Shown piece after piece: positions 42,132 to 53,837 of a stretch of DNA of 64,000 bases; the first letter of the stretch is position 1; each line of letters starts with the position of its first letter. Position numbers and translations under genes: made by a program. The DNA comes from Eurosta solidaginis. Taxonomy: Eukaryota > Arthropoda > Insecta > Diptera > Tephritidae. Under the pieces are notes generated by a model. It was given only the letters and a program-made list of their open reading frames with translations, had not been told where the DNA came from and did not search any database. The stretch covers positions 56,511,346 through 56,575,345 of the forward strand of contig NC_090324.1 of NCBI RefSeq assembly GCF_040869045.1. The letters run 5' to 3'.

Positions 42132-42485
42132 AGTAGGCGTTGGCGATGGCGAGTACCGAAGAAGATTTAATAATGATCTGTACGAGATATACGCAGACAT
42201 CCATATAGTCCAGCAAATTAAAATGCAGCGGCTGCGCTGGCTAGGCCATGTTATACGAATGAAAGATGATGCTCCGGCCAAGAAAGTGTTTCTATCGGAA
42301 CCCGCCTATGGAAGCAAAGGTAGAGGGCGGCCCCACTCTGTTGGAAGGACCAGGTGGAAAACGATTTAAACTTCCTTGGTGTTACCAATTGGCGCCGGTT
42401 GGCGGAGCGAAGGAGCGACTGGCGCGCCTTGTTGGACGGCATAACCGTTTAGCCGGTTAAGCGCCAATTAAGTAAGTAAGTAATT
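42132..42485 (+). mobile_element. RTE-type LINE 3' fragment inside Gypsy G4
   Basis: The plus strand gives DLYEIYADIHIVQQIKMQRL, RWLGHVIRMKDDAPAKKVF and GSKGRGRPHSVGRTRWK, the characteristic end of RTE-clade RT proteins. The tail is a (TAAG) repeat, AAGTAAGTAAGTAATT. AAATGG on both sides (42126-42131, 42486-42491) fits a target duplication. Confidence 0.85.
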
Positions 42486-42489
42486 AAAT

Positions 42490-43740
42490 GGGGGAGTAGA
42501 CTCATGAGATGCACCGAAAACATTCGGATGCGCTTCTAAAGTGTCACTTAGCTGCATCTTTTTTGTTCGTGTTAGCTCTAAACCAACACTATCTTCTAAA
42601 AAAACTAAAGCCTACGAAAAGTAGTTCTGTAGTCCTGGGTTTTCTGACGACTTCAGTGAACAACCCGCCACCGTAAGCTCTTTCGGGTGTAATAACGTCT
42701 GGTGGAAAATAATCCTTAAATATATTCTGAATAGATTGCGGTGAATATGTATCTGGCACTTCCGGGCCGTAATATTCAAATTCGGACATATGCACTTTTT
42801 TCTGGTTTTCTTCTATCACCACGTCGTCTTGCTTACGTTTTCCAATAGGACCGCTTACTTTCACTGCCTCTACAAGATTTAACTCAAGCGGCAATGGATC
42901 TGCAAAATCGAAATGTTGTGTAGGATCGCTCTCAAAGTACCAGTATCGTTGGGCCATGTTCAAGACAATATCTGCTTGTTCCATAAAGTCTGTACCTAGC
43001 AGGTTTCTTTTTGCATTGGGTAATACTATAAACTGGATATCGAGGCATTTTCCACCAATCTTTATCTCACAAGTGGTTGCTAAGCATTCTTGAAACGAGG
43101 ATCGGTCGTCGGCGAGTGTAATCTCACTCCTCACTCTCTTGAAAATATACTCTTTGTAGCCCATAACCCGTTTAAGTTTAACGCTAGCAACGCTTGTTCT
43201 TGCCCCCGAGTCAAAGTATTCTTGTCCTGATACACCAAACATTTCTATATTTACAACTGGGATATCTCGGTCAATTCTGACATTTAAAGAATTGAAGTTT
43301 ACCGAGTTCGGTTTCACTACCACCTCGGATTTAATACAGTTAGGGAAATTTGCACGAGGTACGCCTGGTGTGCTGCATCCGTAGCACGCGTACTTGGGTT
43401 TTAATGATTGTGCTTGAGCTAGATTTTCAGTGTGCGTTTCTTGTGCTTTTGCATTTTTCTTTTTGAGACATTCTTCGGTACTATGCCCTTTTTTGCGCCA
43501 AATTCCCCAACGTACTGGACAACCGACTGGCTTTTCAGATTCCTCAGTGTTCGCAGAAGGAATTTTTCTTTCCTGTTGCCATAGTTCGACTTCACGAGCT
43601 TCTTTTAAAAGTTCGTTATAGTCACTAACTTTGTGACGTTTTACCTTATCACGAATTTGCATGTGCAGCAATCCGAGCAATAGATCTATTTGGCCAGCTT
43701 CGGCTGGCTCCTTGGTCAATTGCGAAAATGGCGTACGTTT
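42490..43740 (-). pseudogene. Gypsy G4 gag C-terminus and protease
   Basis: This is an open 376-codon frame (43719 to 42589). It begins with a capsid end (IDLLLGLLHMQIRDKVKRH), a knuckle region (CPVRWGIWRKKGHSTEEC, CYGCSTPGVPRANFPNC, both altered) and a protease with EYFDSGARTSVASVKLK (D-S-G active site) and IVLPNAKRNLLGTDFMEQAD. The linker YGPEVPDTYSPQSIQNIF leads to the RT. Altered cysteine/histidine positions show decay. Confidence 0.85.
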
Positions 43741-44226
43741 CTTACGGATGAAATTATCAGTTGGTTAATTTTTCTGCTGTTTCAATTCGAAAATCTCTAC
43801 ATAAATACGCCATGATGGTTTTGGAGGAGAGAAGTCATCACGCAGCATAAGAATGACGTCAGAAAACGATTGGGCTTCAGACTTTACCCCACGCCACCAT
43901 TCTGCAGCTTCGCCCCCAGGACCATTGGCATACCGCTTATTGCATCTTCATCGCGTACTTTTACGACTGTCTTATAAGTCAGAATTGCAGCAATGAATTC
44001 CTCAACTTTTGCGGAGCTACGTTCACATTTGTATCGAGCAGTGCAGCGAGAAAACGAGCCAGGCCTTTCAATAACCTGAACTACAGATTGCACAAATTTT
44101 GTAAATTGTTCTTCAGTGAGCGTAGGCATTATTGGAGATACGTTAGAAATAGCTTTTAAACATTCGCTTCGGCGAATAGGGATTTTGGAATTCCTCAAGA
44201 GGTTTTCCACCACGTTGGGCGCCAAT
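43741..44226 (-). pseudogene. Gypsy G4 gag N-terminus
   Basis: The frame after the primer site reads VVENLLRNSKIPIRRSECLK, TLTEEQFTKFVQSVV and KVEEFIAAILTYKTVVKVRD, followed in another frame by AQSFSDVILMLRDDFSPPKP and SWRIYVEIFELKQQ, a gag capsid. A stop separates it from the 376-codon frame. Confidence 0.75.
44208..44224 (-). promoter_or_regulatory. primer-binding site of Gypsy G4
   Basis: Minus-strand TGGCGCCCAACGTGGTGG lies 2 bp inside the LTR end TTTTACA. It matches tRNA-Lys-type sites with one difference. Confidence 0.75.
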
Positions 44227-44814
44227 TGTAAAATAATAATGAGCAAGGGTAAGGGTTTGGGGTTTTGATTAATTTATTTGCAACGCGATGTGCGAAAATT
44301 ATAAAGTAGAAACCTTAGAAATAAACAAAATTACAGAATTTCATTAATAACAAGCGGAATAATGACAGACCAGGTTTATGCTGTTCGTGTCATTTAATAT
44401 AATAAAAAATATCAGTGACCAGATTTTCGCTGTTCGCCTAATATGTTATTGCATTCCTATCCAACAACAAATACTAGAGACCAGCTTTTCGCTGTTTGGC
44501 TAAGTAAATGCTTTACACACACATAAATGCATACGCTGGTATATATGTAAGAGGCCAACTTTGCATTGTGCATCTTCCACATATTACCAGCGTGCACTAC
44601 TAATTATTTCCTAACTCTTGAGTAAACTTTTGCAATCCAAAAGAACGAACACTAAGAGGCGCACGTTATTTATTGAAAATTTGACAAAGCACTTTGAAAA
44701 TGTAGAAAATGTTAAAAATAGAACTTATGGACATATTTATGTTAATCTAACAGAAAACTGTGGACAGTATACTCAGTTAACAGGAAGCTTTGGATATTAA
44801 CAATGTTGCCACAT
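44227..44814 (-). repeat. 5' LTR of Gypsy G4
   Basis: The inner end is fixed by the primer site. The outer end is placed at TGTGGCAACATTG (minus) near 44814, giving about 588 bp. It is inferred, since no second LTR of this copy exists. The outer two thirds recur at 53838-54243. TGACCAGATTTTCGCTGTT-like units occur three times inside (44350-44500). Confidence 0.65.
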
Positions 44815-45535
44815 TGGAATGATCTTAAACTTAAGTCTACTTAACACTATGCAAATATCTTAGTCACACATCATATCATATACACATGCTACACACCTGT
44901 TTTTTCGCCATAACATTTGATCCAGATATTGCTTTCTTTTACAATAAGAAGGATTGGGTACGAACTTGGATTAGCCGTTCCATAGCTATAGGACCAGATT
45001 TTTATTATATACTTAAAAAATAAAAGTCCACATTTAACTTTTATTTTCGGTGAACCCAAATAATATCTAAATTGTAAATTTTAATACTAGTTCGTGACAA
45101 AAATAAGTGCGAAAACCTAGAGTTCATTTTAATACAATTGGTTTGGTTTGAAAAGTTCAGATTTTGTGAATTTTAAAGTTTTTAATCAATTTCTTATCAT
45201 TAATTTTGTGTTTGCCGAGTCATTGTGCATTTGTGTTTTTGTTGTAATTTTGATTGGCATCTTTTCACCTTTCAATTGTTTTTGTGCGCACACTTTTTGT
45301 TTTTCTCGCTATTTACCATTTACTGTCTTCGCAGTTGTTTGCGGCCCTTTTTAAGTGTCAAGTGACCCTAAAACTGCTAGCTACCGCTAAGCTCGCCAAC
45401 TTTCAGAGTTGTTTTTATATATAACCTTTCTCATTATCAGTGCTATTTCAACTGTTTTTTCTTTGTAATTTGAACATATCTTTACCATTTCTATATTCTT
45501 ATACTAGTCTATTTTCATTATCTTTCTATAAAAAA

Positions 45536-46375
45536 TGACTTGCATTTTTAAAAACTGTCAGGTAAAAGCAAATCCGAACGTTTTGTCTCTTGCTGGCTTT
45601 GCGATGGGCTCGCCAATGGAAAGTGCGCCGGACTGACGGCTACAGTTATTGACACCGTCAATGATGGGGAGAAGGGAGTACGTTGGTCATGCATTAAATG
45701 CAGATCAACTGAGGTTGACCTATTTAAATTGTTTAGACAAACACCAAATGCGTTTTCTGAAATTGCTAAAGAGTTTTCCATAATGACGGAAAAATTCAAC
45801 CAATACGATAGTTTGTTCGAGTCTTTCAAGTGTTTGGATGAGTTACTGCATTGTTTAAATAGAAATAAACAAAAACACTCTAAAGATTCACCTAACGTTT
45901 GGAACTTAATCCTGCTCAGACCATTAATCTTCCGCAAGTGGAGCTCATAGGCTTGGCTTCCCCTAATCCGCAAGCTGTGGTTCCATCCACTTCTAAGGCC
46001 GCGGAAATAACCTTAGAGTCTCAAACTGTAACTTCTGAAACTGTAACTTTTCAATCTGTGACTTCTTATTCAGAAGCACCGACTAAGAAGCTGGTTGTAG
46101 TCCCGCTCAAAAAATCGATTTTTGTATATCGCTTTGACAAAGACACTTCCGTTGAGGATATCAAGTCTTATGTCATTTTGAAAATTAAGGCTGATGGCAT
46201 GACTTTAAGAAAATTTAAATTTAATTACGAAAGAAACATTTCTTCATTTACTTTTGGACAGCGCATTTTGGCCGCCAGAGGCTTTTGTTCGCGAATTTGT
46301 GCATAAGACTATTGAGATTACTGAAAATGTAGCAAAAATTCCTCCTCAAAGTTCCGATCCAAAAAATTTAATTTA
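45536..46375 (+). pseudogene. Jockey-type LINE A, ORF1 region
   Basis: It begins MTCIFKNCQ but loses frame at once compared with copy B (55023), where a C-x-x-C zinc finger is intact. Later pieces are readable in other frames: VDLFKLF, QVELIGLASPNPQAVVPS and KKSIFVYRFDKDTSVEDIK. It is non-functional. Confidence 0.8.
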
Positions 46376-47180
46376 ACATCTTGCTTAAGCATTTACTATC
46401 AAAATTTTAGAGGCTTAAATACTAAATTAACTGACTTATATTTGAAAACCTTTCACTGTAACTATAATATTATTGCTTTTACGGAAACATGGCTAAAGCC
46501 CAATGTTTTATATTCCGAAATCTTTTGCGGTGAGTATCAGATCTATAGAAATGATCGCTTAAATAGGATCGGAATTGGTGTCTTGCTAGCTGTACATTCT
46601 TCAATTCCATCTGAAGATGTTAATTTACCCGAAGTTGATTCCATCGAGTTTAAATGCATCCGAATCTTACTAGGCCGGGGTCATATTTACTTAGCCGTTT
46701 GCTATATACCACCGTATTCTGATCTATCAGTGTATATGCACCATATTTCACCGTTACAATCAGTCAGTTCGATGATAAAGCCCACGGACTCAATAATTGT
46801 TTTAGGCGACTTTAACCTGCCACATATATCTTGGAATACCGTTGAAAAATGGTTGGAAAATTCTTAGACTTCGCATTTGTTGACGACATATCTAAATTCT
46901 CTATAAATCGGTGTGAAGCTCTTGTTTTACCAGAAGACGTTTACCATCCTTCTCTTGAGATAACTTACGCAATCATAAGCAACGAAGTCGGCTGCACTAA
47001 CAAGACACGTGTCTCTACCAGGTGCTTTGATTTTTCCAAAACTAATTTCAACAATTTAAATAAAGAGCTTTCTGAGATAACGTGGCCTCGATATAAAGAG
47101 GATGTAGAGAAAAACATGTGCCCAAACGCACATGCTCGTACATTGAACCAGTGCAAGCCTGGTTTACTAAAGATTTAAAA
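46376..47180 (+). pseudogene. Jockey-type LINE A, endonuclease
   Basis: The APE-type endonuclease nicks the target. Visible are SIYYQNFRGLNTKL, IIAFTETWLKPNVLYSEIF, GVLLAVHSSIPSEDV and SIIVLGDFNLPHISWNT, with the catalytic N, E and D-F-N motifs. A deletion fuses NTVEKWLENS to a stop; the next frame resumes FLDFAFVDDISKFS. The SINE target AATAATTGTT at 46792-46801 is empty here. Confidence 0.88.
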
Positions 47181-49255
47181 GCTTTAAAAATAAGAAATCA
47201 CGTTTATTCAAATTATATAAGAGAACCGGTTTACATTCTGATTATGCACAGTACGCTATTTTCCGCCATAAGTATTGTGAACTTAATAAAAAGTGTTATA
47301 AAGCTTACATATGTAAAATTAACAGAAACATTATTTGCAACCCGAAGTATTTTTATGATTTCGTAAATTCTAAACGCAGCACTAACAGGTTTCCTTCTGC
47401 CATGAAGTTTAGAAATAGCATTTCCAGCGACGACCAAGAGATTACAAACTTCTTCGCTCAATTCTTTCACTCTAATTACTCTGCTGTGGTTGATTCATCA
47501 CCTACAAATTATCCGTATCCATCCTAGTAACTCAATATATGCCCCACATTTGATGCCTGAAGATGTTCTACTACATCTAAAGACCTTAAAAGAATTCTTC
47601 AAATACGGTCCCAATATGATCCCAAAATTTTTTCTTAAAAAAAATGTGCGGAATAAATTTACCAGCCTCTTACTGATCTGTTTAACCTCTCTTTAAAAAA
47701 TGGCATTTTCCCGACGTCTTGGAAGGAATCTTTTCTTATCCCACTCCATAAAAAAGGAAGGAAGTCGTCTATTGAAAACTCTCGTGGAATAGCAAAGCTG
47801 TCCGCCATCCCTAAGCTTTTCGAAGCAATCGTTACTAATCACCTTACATTTTCGATTTCTACATTGATAGATAGTTCTCAACATGGCTTTTGTAGAGCCA
47901 AATCAACCACAACCAATTTGCATGAATTTACAACTCACGTCTTTAATGGGTTTAGAAACAATCATCATACCAACGTTATATACACTGATTTCATCAAAGC
48001 ATTCGACAAAGTACGCCACTCATTACTTGTTTATAAACTCGAATTGCTTGGTTTTCAACCTGGCCTAACTCGCTGGATCTCCTCCAATCTTTGCGGTAGA
48101 ACTCAAAGAGTCATTTTTAAAAACATTTGTTCGAATGTCATCGATGTGCCCTTCGGCGTGCCTCAGAGCAGCCATCTCGGTCATATTCTGTTTTTGATCT
48201 TTATAAACGATGTTTCCACAATTATAATATATTCGAAAATTTTAATGTATGCTGACGACGTAAAACTTTTTAAGTCATACGCGTCGGTTGAAAAACGTTC
48301 TGTACTCCAGGCGGATTTAAATCGTTTAGTTACTTGGTGTAATGCGAATTTTATGCCGCTCAACATAGAAAAATGTAAATCCACGTGTTTTTCACGTGAA
48401 AACATACAGCCAGCTTCCTACACAATTAATGGCCAAACTCTGGAAAGCGTTGATGTTTTTGTCGACTTGGGAGTTACGATGAATTGCAAACTTAGTTTCA
48501 ACCCTCATATTAATGCCACAGTCAATAAAGCGACAGGAGTTTTAGCATCTGTGAAAAGATGGGCAAAAGAGTTTACTGATCCTTACGTTACAAAAACCCT
48601 TTTTACATCATTGGTGAGGCCGATATTAGAATATGGATCGATAATTTGGAATCCGCGTTATCAAGTTCATGTGGATAGACTAGAATCAATTCAAAAACAG
48701 TTTTTACTTTTCGCCTTGAGAAATCTGCAATGGGACTCTCCGTATAATCTTCCTCCTTATACTAGTCGATTAAAACTAATAAATCTTCCTACCCTTGCAA
48801 GTCGAAGAGAAATGCTAGGTGTACTATTTATGGCTAGACTTTTAAATGGATCGATTTCAAACCCATTTCTTTTGAACGAAGTAAACTTGAACGTTCCATT
48901 CCGAGTTTCAGGGCATTATAAACCTATAATTCTTAAACAATGCAGAAGGAATTTCCAACAAAGCGAACCTTTTCTATGTTTGTGTGAAGATTATAACTCT
49001 CACTCGAGAATAATTGATGTTTCGGGCTCGCTCTTTGCCATAAAAAAGACGGTTCTATCTTCTCTTAATAATTAAAAAAATTATATTTATACTTTTAATC
49101 TATTATATTTTGTGAATCTATATTTCTCAGCTGACTAGCTTATCTGCAGCTGAGCGGTTTTAGGTCTCGGCGCTTAAGAAGCCACTGCCTCTCAAAGACT
49201 CGGTAACAAAAAAATTATAAATAAAAGTATGTATGAATTAAAAAAAACAAAAACA
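47181..49255 (+). pseudogene. Jockey-type LINE A, reverse transcriptase and 3' end
   Basis: After a broken part (47180-47860), a 403-codon open frame holds SSQHGFCRAKSTTTNLHEFT, YTDFIKAFDKVRHSLL, VPQSSHLGHILFLIFINDV, KILMYADDVKLFKS (catalytic YADD), VDLGVTMNCKLSFNPHI and a C-terminus with LVRPILEYGSIIWNP and PYTSRLKLINLPTLASRREM. The usual PQGSxLGP motif reads PQSSHLGH. The element ends with an A-rich tail near 49250. The equivalent part of copy B is missing. Confidence 0.9.
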
Positions 49256-49269
49256 GGATTAGCCTGGTT

Positions 49270-49890
49270 TCATCGGGCAACTTGAGGGCAGTGCGCTGCC
49301 GCAACGTCCGAGAAAAAAAATTTTATTGATGTTTGCTCTGGAACATAAATTTTCGACCATGTGTTTCGCGAAGTTGGACTCTGGCATAATGTTTGGATTC
49401 CGTGCTTTTTGCTGTTATCTCTAATGTGTTCTGTGAAGCTCGTTATTATTTGCCGTCCTGTTTGTTTTATGTAATTGTGTGGGCATCCGCAGGCAAGTAT
49501 GTATAGGCCGTGGCTGCTAAGCGGATGCTCTGAGTTAGTGTTAGTTCTTTGCTTTCGTCCTAGATTGTTCGATGTTTTGAATGCTGTATTAATGTTGTAT
49601 TTTTCCACAAGTGCTTTTTCATATCCATTATATGCAGCAATGTTTTATATTACTTCCCGATCTCTCTTACATGATTCCTGTGTAAGAGGTTTTCTTTCAA
49701 GAATATGTAGCAAATGCCTCAATGCAGCATTTTTATGCTGTTGGGGTGATTTGATTTATTACGTATTAGTGACGATGGTCGTTGGCTTTCTATATATGTC
49801 GTAGTGAAAACTATTGGCAACTTTATCAATATTTATCGTGAGGTCTAGATAGTTGATTCCTCCGCCTTTTTCGGAACTTTATGTTGCCCA
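49270..49890 (-). mobile_element. Penelope-like element B, 3' fragment
   Basis: Minus-strand pieces are GGINYLDLTI, FHYDIYRKPTTIVTNT (RT end) and, in the 112-codon frame, ILACGCPHNYIKQTGRQIIT and FTEHIRDNSKKHGIQT, a GIY-YIG nuclease. The usual YIGQTGR reads YIKQTGR, so a motif glycine is lost. The lineage differs from element A (CDKIYIGTTKRS). Several stops upstream show decay. Confidence 0.82.
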
Positions 49891-49894
49891 AAGA

Positions 49895-50286
49895 AGAAAA
49901 TGGACAATCCCCCATTTGCAATAACAAATAAATATCATTGATAGTTTTTGTTGCTCCTACTCAACAAAATAAACAAAAAACCTGTTCTTAACAAACCGAA
50001 GCTATGTAATTTTTTTCAGATAAGCAAACATAGGAAAATTATGTTCTATATGGAAGTATAAATAAATGAACGAGAAGATAATTGGCAAGATGTTTTATAA
50101 CAGCAAGATGTTGTGATGGTCATAGTCCGATTTCGTTCATTTTAAATAGCGATGTGAGATGAGTGGTTATAGTCCGATTTCAAATAACAACAAATGAATT
50201 TTTTCAATAATAAATGTGATATTTTAATTAATTTCAAGCATTTGGCATTGATCGCCTTGTATGCTGATATGTAATGCATCAATATA
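49895..50286. other. A/T-rich spacer with Helentron scraps
   Basis: GGTCATAGTCCGATTTCGTTCATTTTAAATAGCGAT-like text at 50115-50180 is a short piece of the type 1 Helentron interior, partly repeated. Nothing else is recognised. Confidence 0.5.
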
Positions 50287-50494
50287 TGGAAAAAAAAAAG
50301 TTTAAACAAAAAACCATAATCGTTATTTGAAATATTAATTTTGGAAAAAAAGTCATAAATATTTACTATATACTAAAAAAAATTTTTTTTGTAAATATAT
50401 GCAATTGTTTATAAATTTATATAAAATTAAAAGTAATAGCGAACATTTCAAAAAAAATCATTAGAATCGGTTAATTTTCGACAAAGTTAAAACA
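50287..50494. repeat. repeat R2, copy 3 (partial)
   Basis: It matches about 40180-40375 closely. It breaks off at GACAAAGTTAA, where the Helentron terminus AACAAGTAAGG starts. Confidence 0.8.
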
Positions 50495-53400
50495 AACAAG
50501 TAAGGAAGGCTAAGTTCGGGTGTAAACGAACATTACATACTCAATTGAGAGCTATGGAGACAAAATAAGGGAAAATCACCATGTAGGAAAATGAACCTAG
50601 GGTAACCCTGGAATGTGTTGTTTGTACGATATGGGTATCAAATGAAAGGTGTTAATGAATATTTTAAAAGGCGTGGGCCTTAGTTCTTTAGGTGGACGCC
50701 CTTACGAGATATTGCCATAAAGGTGGACGAGAGGTGACTCTAGAAATTGTTTGTACGATATGGGTATAAAATGAAAGGTGTTAATGAGTATTTTAAAAGG
50801 GAGTGGGCCTTAGTTCTATGGGTGGACGCCTTTTCGAGATATCGCCATAAAGGTGGACCAGGGGTGACTCTAGAATTTGTTTGTAAGATATGGGTATCAA
50901 ATGAAAGGTGTTAATGAGTATTTTAAAAGGGAGTGGGCCTTAGTTTTATAGGTGAACGCCTTTTCGAGATATCGCCATAAAGGTGGACCAGGGATGACTC
51001 TAGAATGCGTTTATACAATATGGGTATCAAACGAAAGGTGCTAATGAGTACTTTAAAAGGGAGAGGGCCTTAGTTCTATGGGTGGACGCCTTTTCGAAAT
51101 ATCGATATAAAGGTGGACCAGGGGTGACTCTAGAATTTGTTTGTACGTTATGGGTATCAAATGAAAGGTGTTAATGAGTATTTTAAAAGGGAGTGGGCCT
51201 TAGTTCTATAGGTGGACGCCTTTTCGAGATATCGCCATAAAGGTGGACCAGGGGTGATTTAAGAATTTCTTTACGATATGGGTATCAAATGAAAGGTGTT
51301 AATGATTATTTTAAAAGGGAGTGGGCCTAAGTTCTATAGGTGGAAGCCTTTTCGAAATATCGATATAAAGGTGGACCAGGGGTGACTCTAGAATTTGTTT
51401 GTACGATATGGGTATCAAATGAAAGATGTTAATGAGTATTTTAAAAGGGAGTGGGCCTTAGTTTTATAGGTGGACGCCTTTTCGAGATATCGCCATAAAG
51501 GTGGACCAGGGATGACTCTAGAATGCGTTTATACAATATGGGTATCAAACGAAAGGTACTAACGAGTATTTTAAAAGGGAGTGGGCCTTAGTTCTATGGC
51601 CTTTTTGAAATATCGATATAAAGGTGGACCAGGGATGACTCTAAAATTTGTTTGTACGATATGGTTATCAAATGAAAGGTGTTAATGAGTATTTTAAAAT
51701 AGAGTGGGCCTTAGTTCTATAGGTGGACGCCTTTTCGAGATATCGCCATAGAGGTGGACCAGGGATGACTCTAAAATGCGTTTATACAATATGGGTATCA
51801 AACGAAAGGTGTTAATGAGTATTTTAAAAGGGAGTGGGCCTTAGTTCTATGGGTGGACGCCTTTTCGAAATATCGATATAAAGGTGGACCAGAAATGATG
51901 ATGTTAATGAGTATTTTAAAAGGGAGTGGGCCTTAGTTTTATAGGTAGAAGCCTTTTCGAGATATCGCCCTAAAGGTGGACCAGGGATGACTCTAGAATG
52001 CGTTTATACAATATGGGTATCAAACGAAAGGTGTTAGCGAGTATTTTAAAAGGGAGTGGGCCTTAGTTCTATGGGTGGACGCCTTTTTGAAATATCGATA
52101 TAAAGGTGGAACAGGGGTGACTCTAGAATTTGTTTGTACGATATGGGTATCAAATGAAAGGTGTTAATGAGTATTTTAAAAGGGATTGGGCCTTAGTTCT
52201 ATAGGTGGACGCCTCTTCGGGATATCGTTATAAAGGTGGACCAGGGTTGACTCTAGAATTTGTTTGTACATTATGAGTATGAAACGAAAGGTGATAATGA
52301 GTATTTTAAAAGGGAGTGGGCCTTAGTTCTATAGGTGGATGCCTTTGCGATATATCGCCATAAAGGTGGACCAGTGGTGACTCTATAATGTGTTTGTACA
52401 ATATGGGTGTCAAATTAAAGGTATTAATAACAATTTTAAAAGGTAGTGGTGGTAGTTGTATATGTGAAAGCGTTTTCGAGATTTCGACCAAAATGTGGAC
52501 CAGGGTGACCCACAACATCATCTGTCTGGTACCGCTAATTTATTTATATATGTAATACCACGAACAGTATTCCTGCCATGATTCCAAGGGCTTTCGATTT
52601 CGCCCTGCAGAACTTTTTCATTTTCTTCTACTTAATAATGATAGGCGTCACACCAATTTACAAAGTTGTTTTCTAAAGTTATATTTTGCGTCAATAAACC
52701 AATGAAATTACCATGTTTCATCCCTTTTTTCGTATTTGGTATAGAATTATGGCATTTTTTTCATTTTTCGTAATGTTCGAAATCAAAAAAGTGGGCGTGG
52801 TCATAGTCGGATTTCGGCCATTTTTTATACCAATACAAAGTGTGTTCAGATAATTATGTGAACTGAGTTTAGTAAAGATATATCGATTTTTGCTCAAGTT
52901 ATCGTGTTAACGGCCGAGCGGAAGGACAAACGATCTACTGTGTATAAAAACTGGGCGTGGATTCACGCGATTTCGCCCTTTTTCACAGAAAACAGTTATC
53001 GTCCTAGAATCTAAGCGCCTACCAAATTTCACAAGGATTGGTAAATATTTGTTAGACTTATGGCATTAAATGTATCCTAGACAAATCAAATGAAAAAGGG
53101 CGGAGCCACGCCCATTTTGAAATTTTCTTTTATTTTTGCATTTTGTTGCACCATATCATTACTGGAGTTGAATATTGACATAATTTCCTTATATACTGTA
53201 AAGATATAAAATTTTTTGTTAAAATTTGACTTTAAAAAAATTTTTTTTTGTGGGCGTGGTCGTTCTCCGATTTTGCTAATTTTTATAAAGCATACATACA
53301 TTAATACAAGTAACGTTCCTGCCAAATTTCATCATGATATCTTCAACGACTGCCAAATTACAGCTTGCAAAACTTCTAAATTACCTTCTTTTAAAAGTGG

Positions 53401-53837
53401 GCGGTGCCACGCCCATTGTCCAAAATTTTACTTATTTTCTATTCTGCGTCATAAGTTCAACCCACTTACCAAGTTTCATCGCTTTATCCGTCTTTGGTAA
53501 TGAATTATCGCACTTTTTCAATTTTTCGAAATATTCGATTACGAAAAAGTGGGCGTGGTTATAGTCCGATTTCGTTCATTTTAATTAGCGATCTGAGATG
53601 AGTGCCCAGGAATCTACGCACCAAATTTCGTCAAGATACCTCAAAATATACTCAAGTTATCGTGTTAAAGGACGGACGAACGGACGGACGGACATGGCTC
53701 AATCAAATTTTTTTACGGTACTGATGATTTCGATATATGGAAGTCTATATCTATCTCGATTCCTTTATACCTGTACAACCAACCGTTATCCAATCAAAGT
53801 TAATATACTCTGTGAGCTCTGCTCAACTGAGTATAAA
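50495..53837 (-). mobile_element. Helentron/DINE-like type 1, copy 4 (complete)
   Basis: Both termini are present: AACAAGTAAGGAAGGC with hairpin GTTCGGGTGTAAACGAAC (one mismatch) at the left, and GCTCTGCTCAACTGAGTATA at the right. About 14 tandem ~128-bp units (50600-52500) make it the longest copy. The unique half contains several GTGGGCGTGG boxes and CGGACGGACGGACATGG. No ORF of a helicase is present. Confidence 0.88.

Larger units (their letters stand above)
44394..47790 (+). repeat. duplicated segment, copy A
   Basis: From the LTR interior through the LINE 5' region, ORF1 and endonuclease this segment matches 53838-57813 nearly base for base, with scattered substitutions. Copy A lacks about 65 bp near 45060, about 115 bp near 46846 and about 45 bp near 47115 that copy B has. 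Both copies contain the same LTR-LINE junction. Confidence 0.88.
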
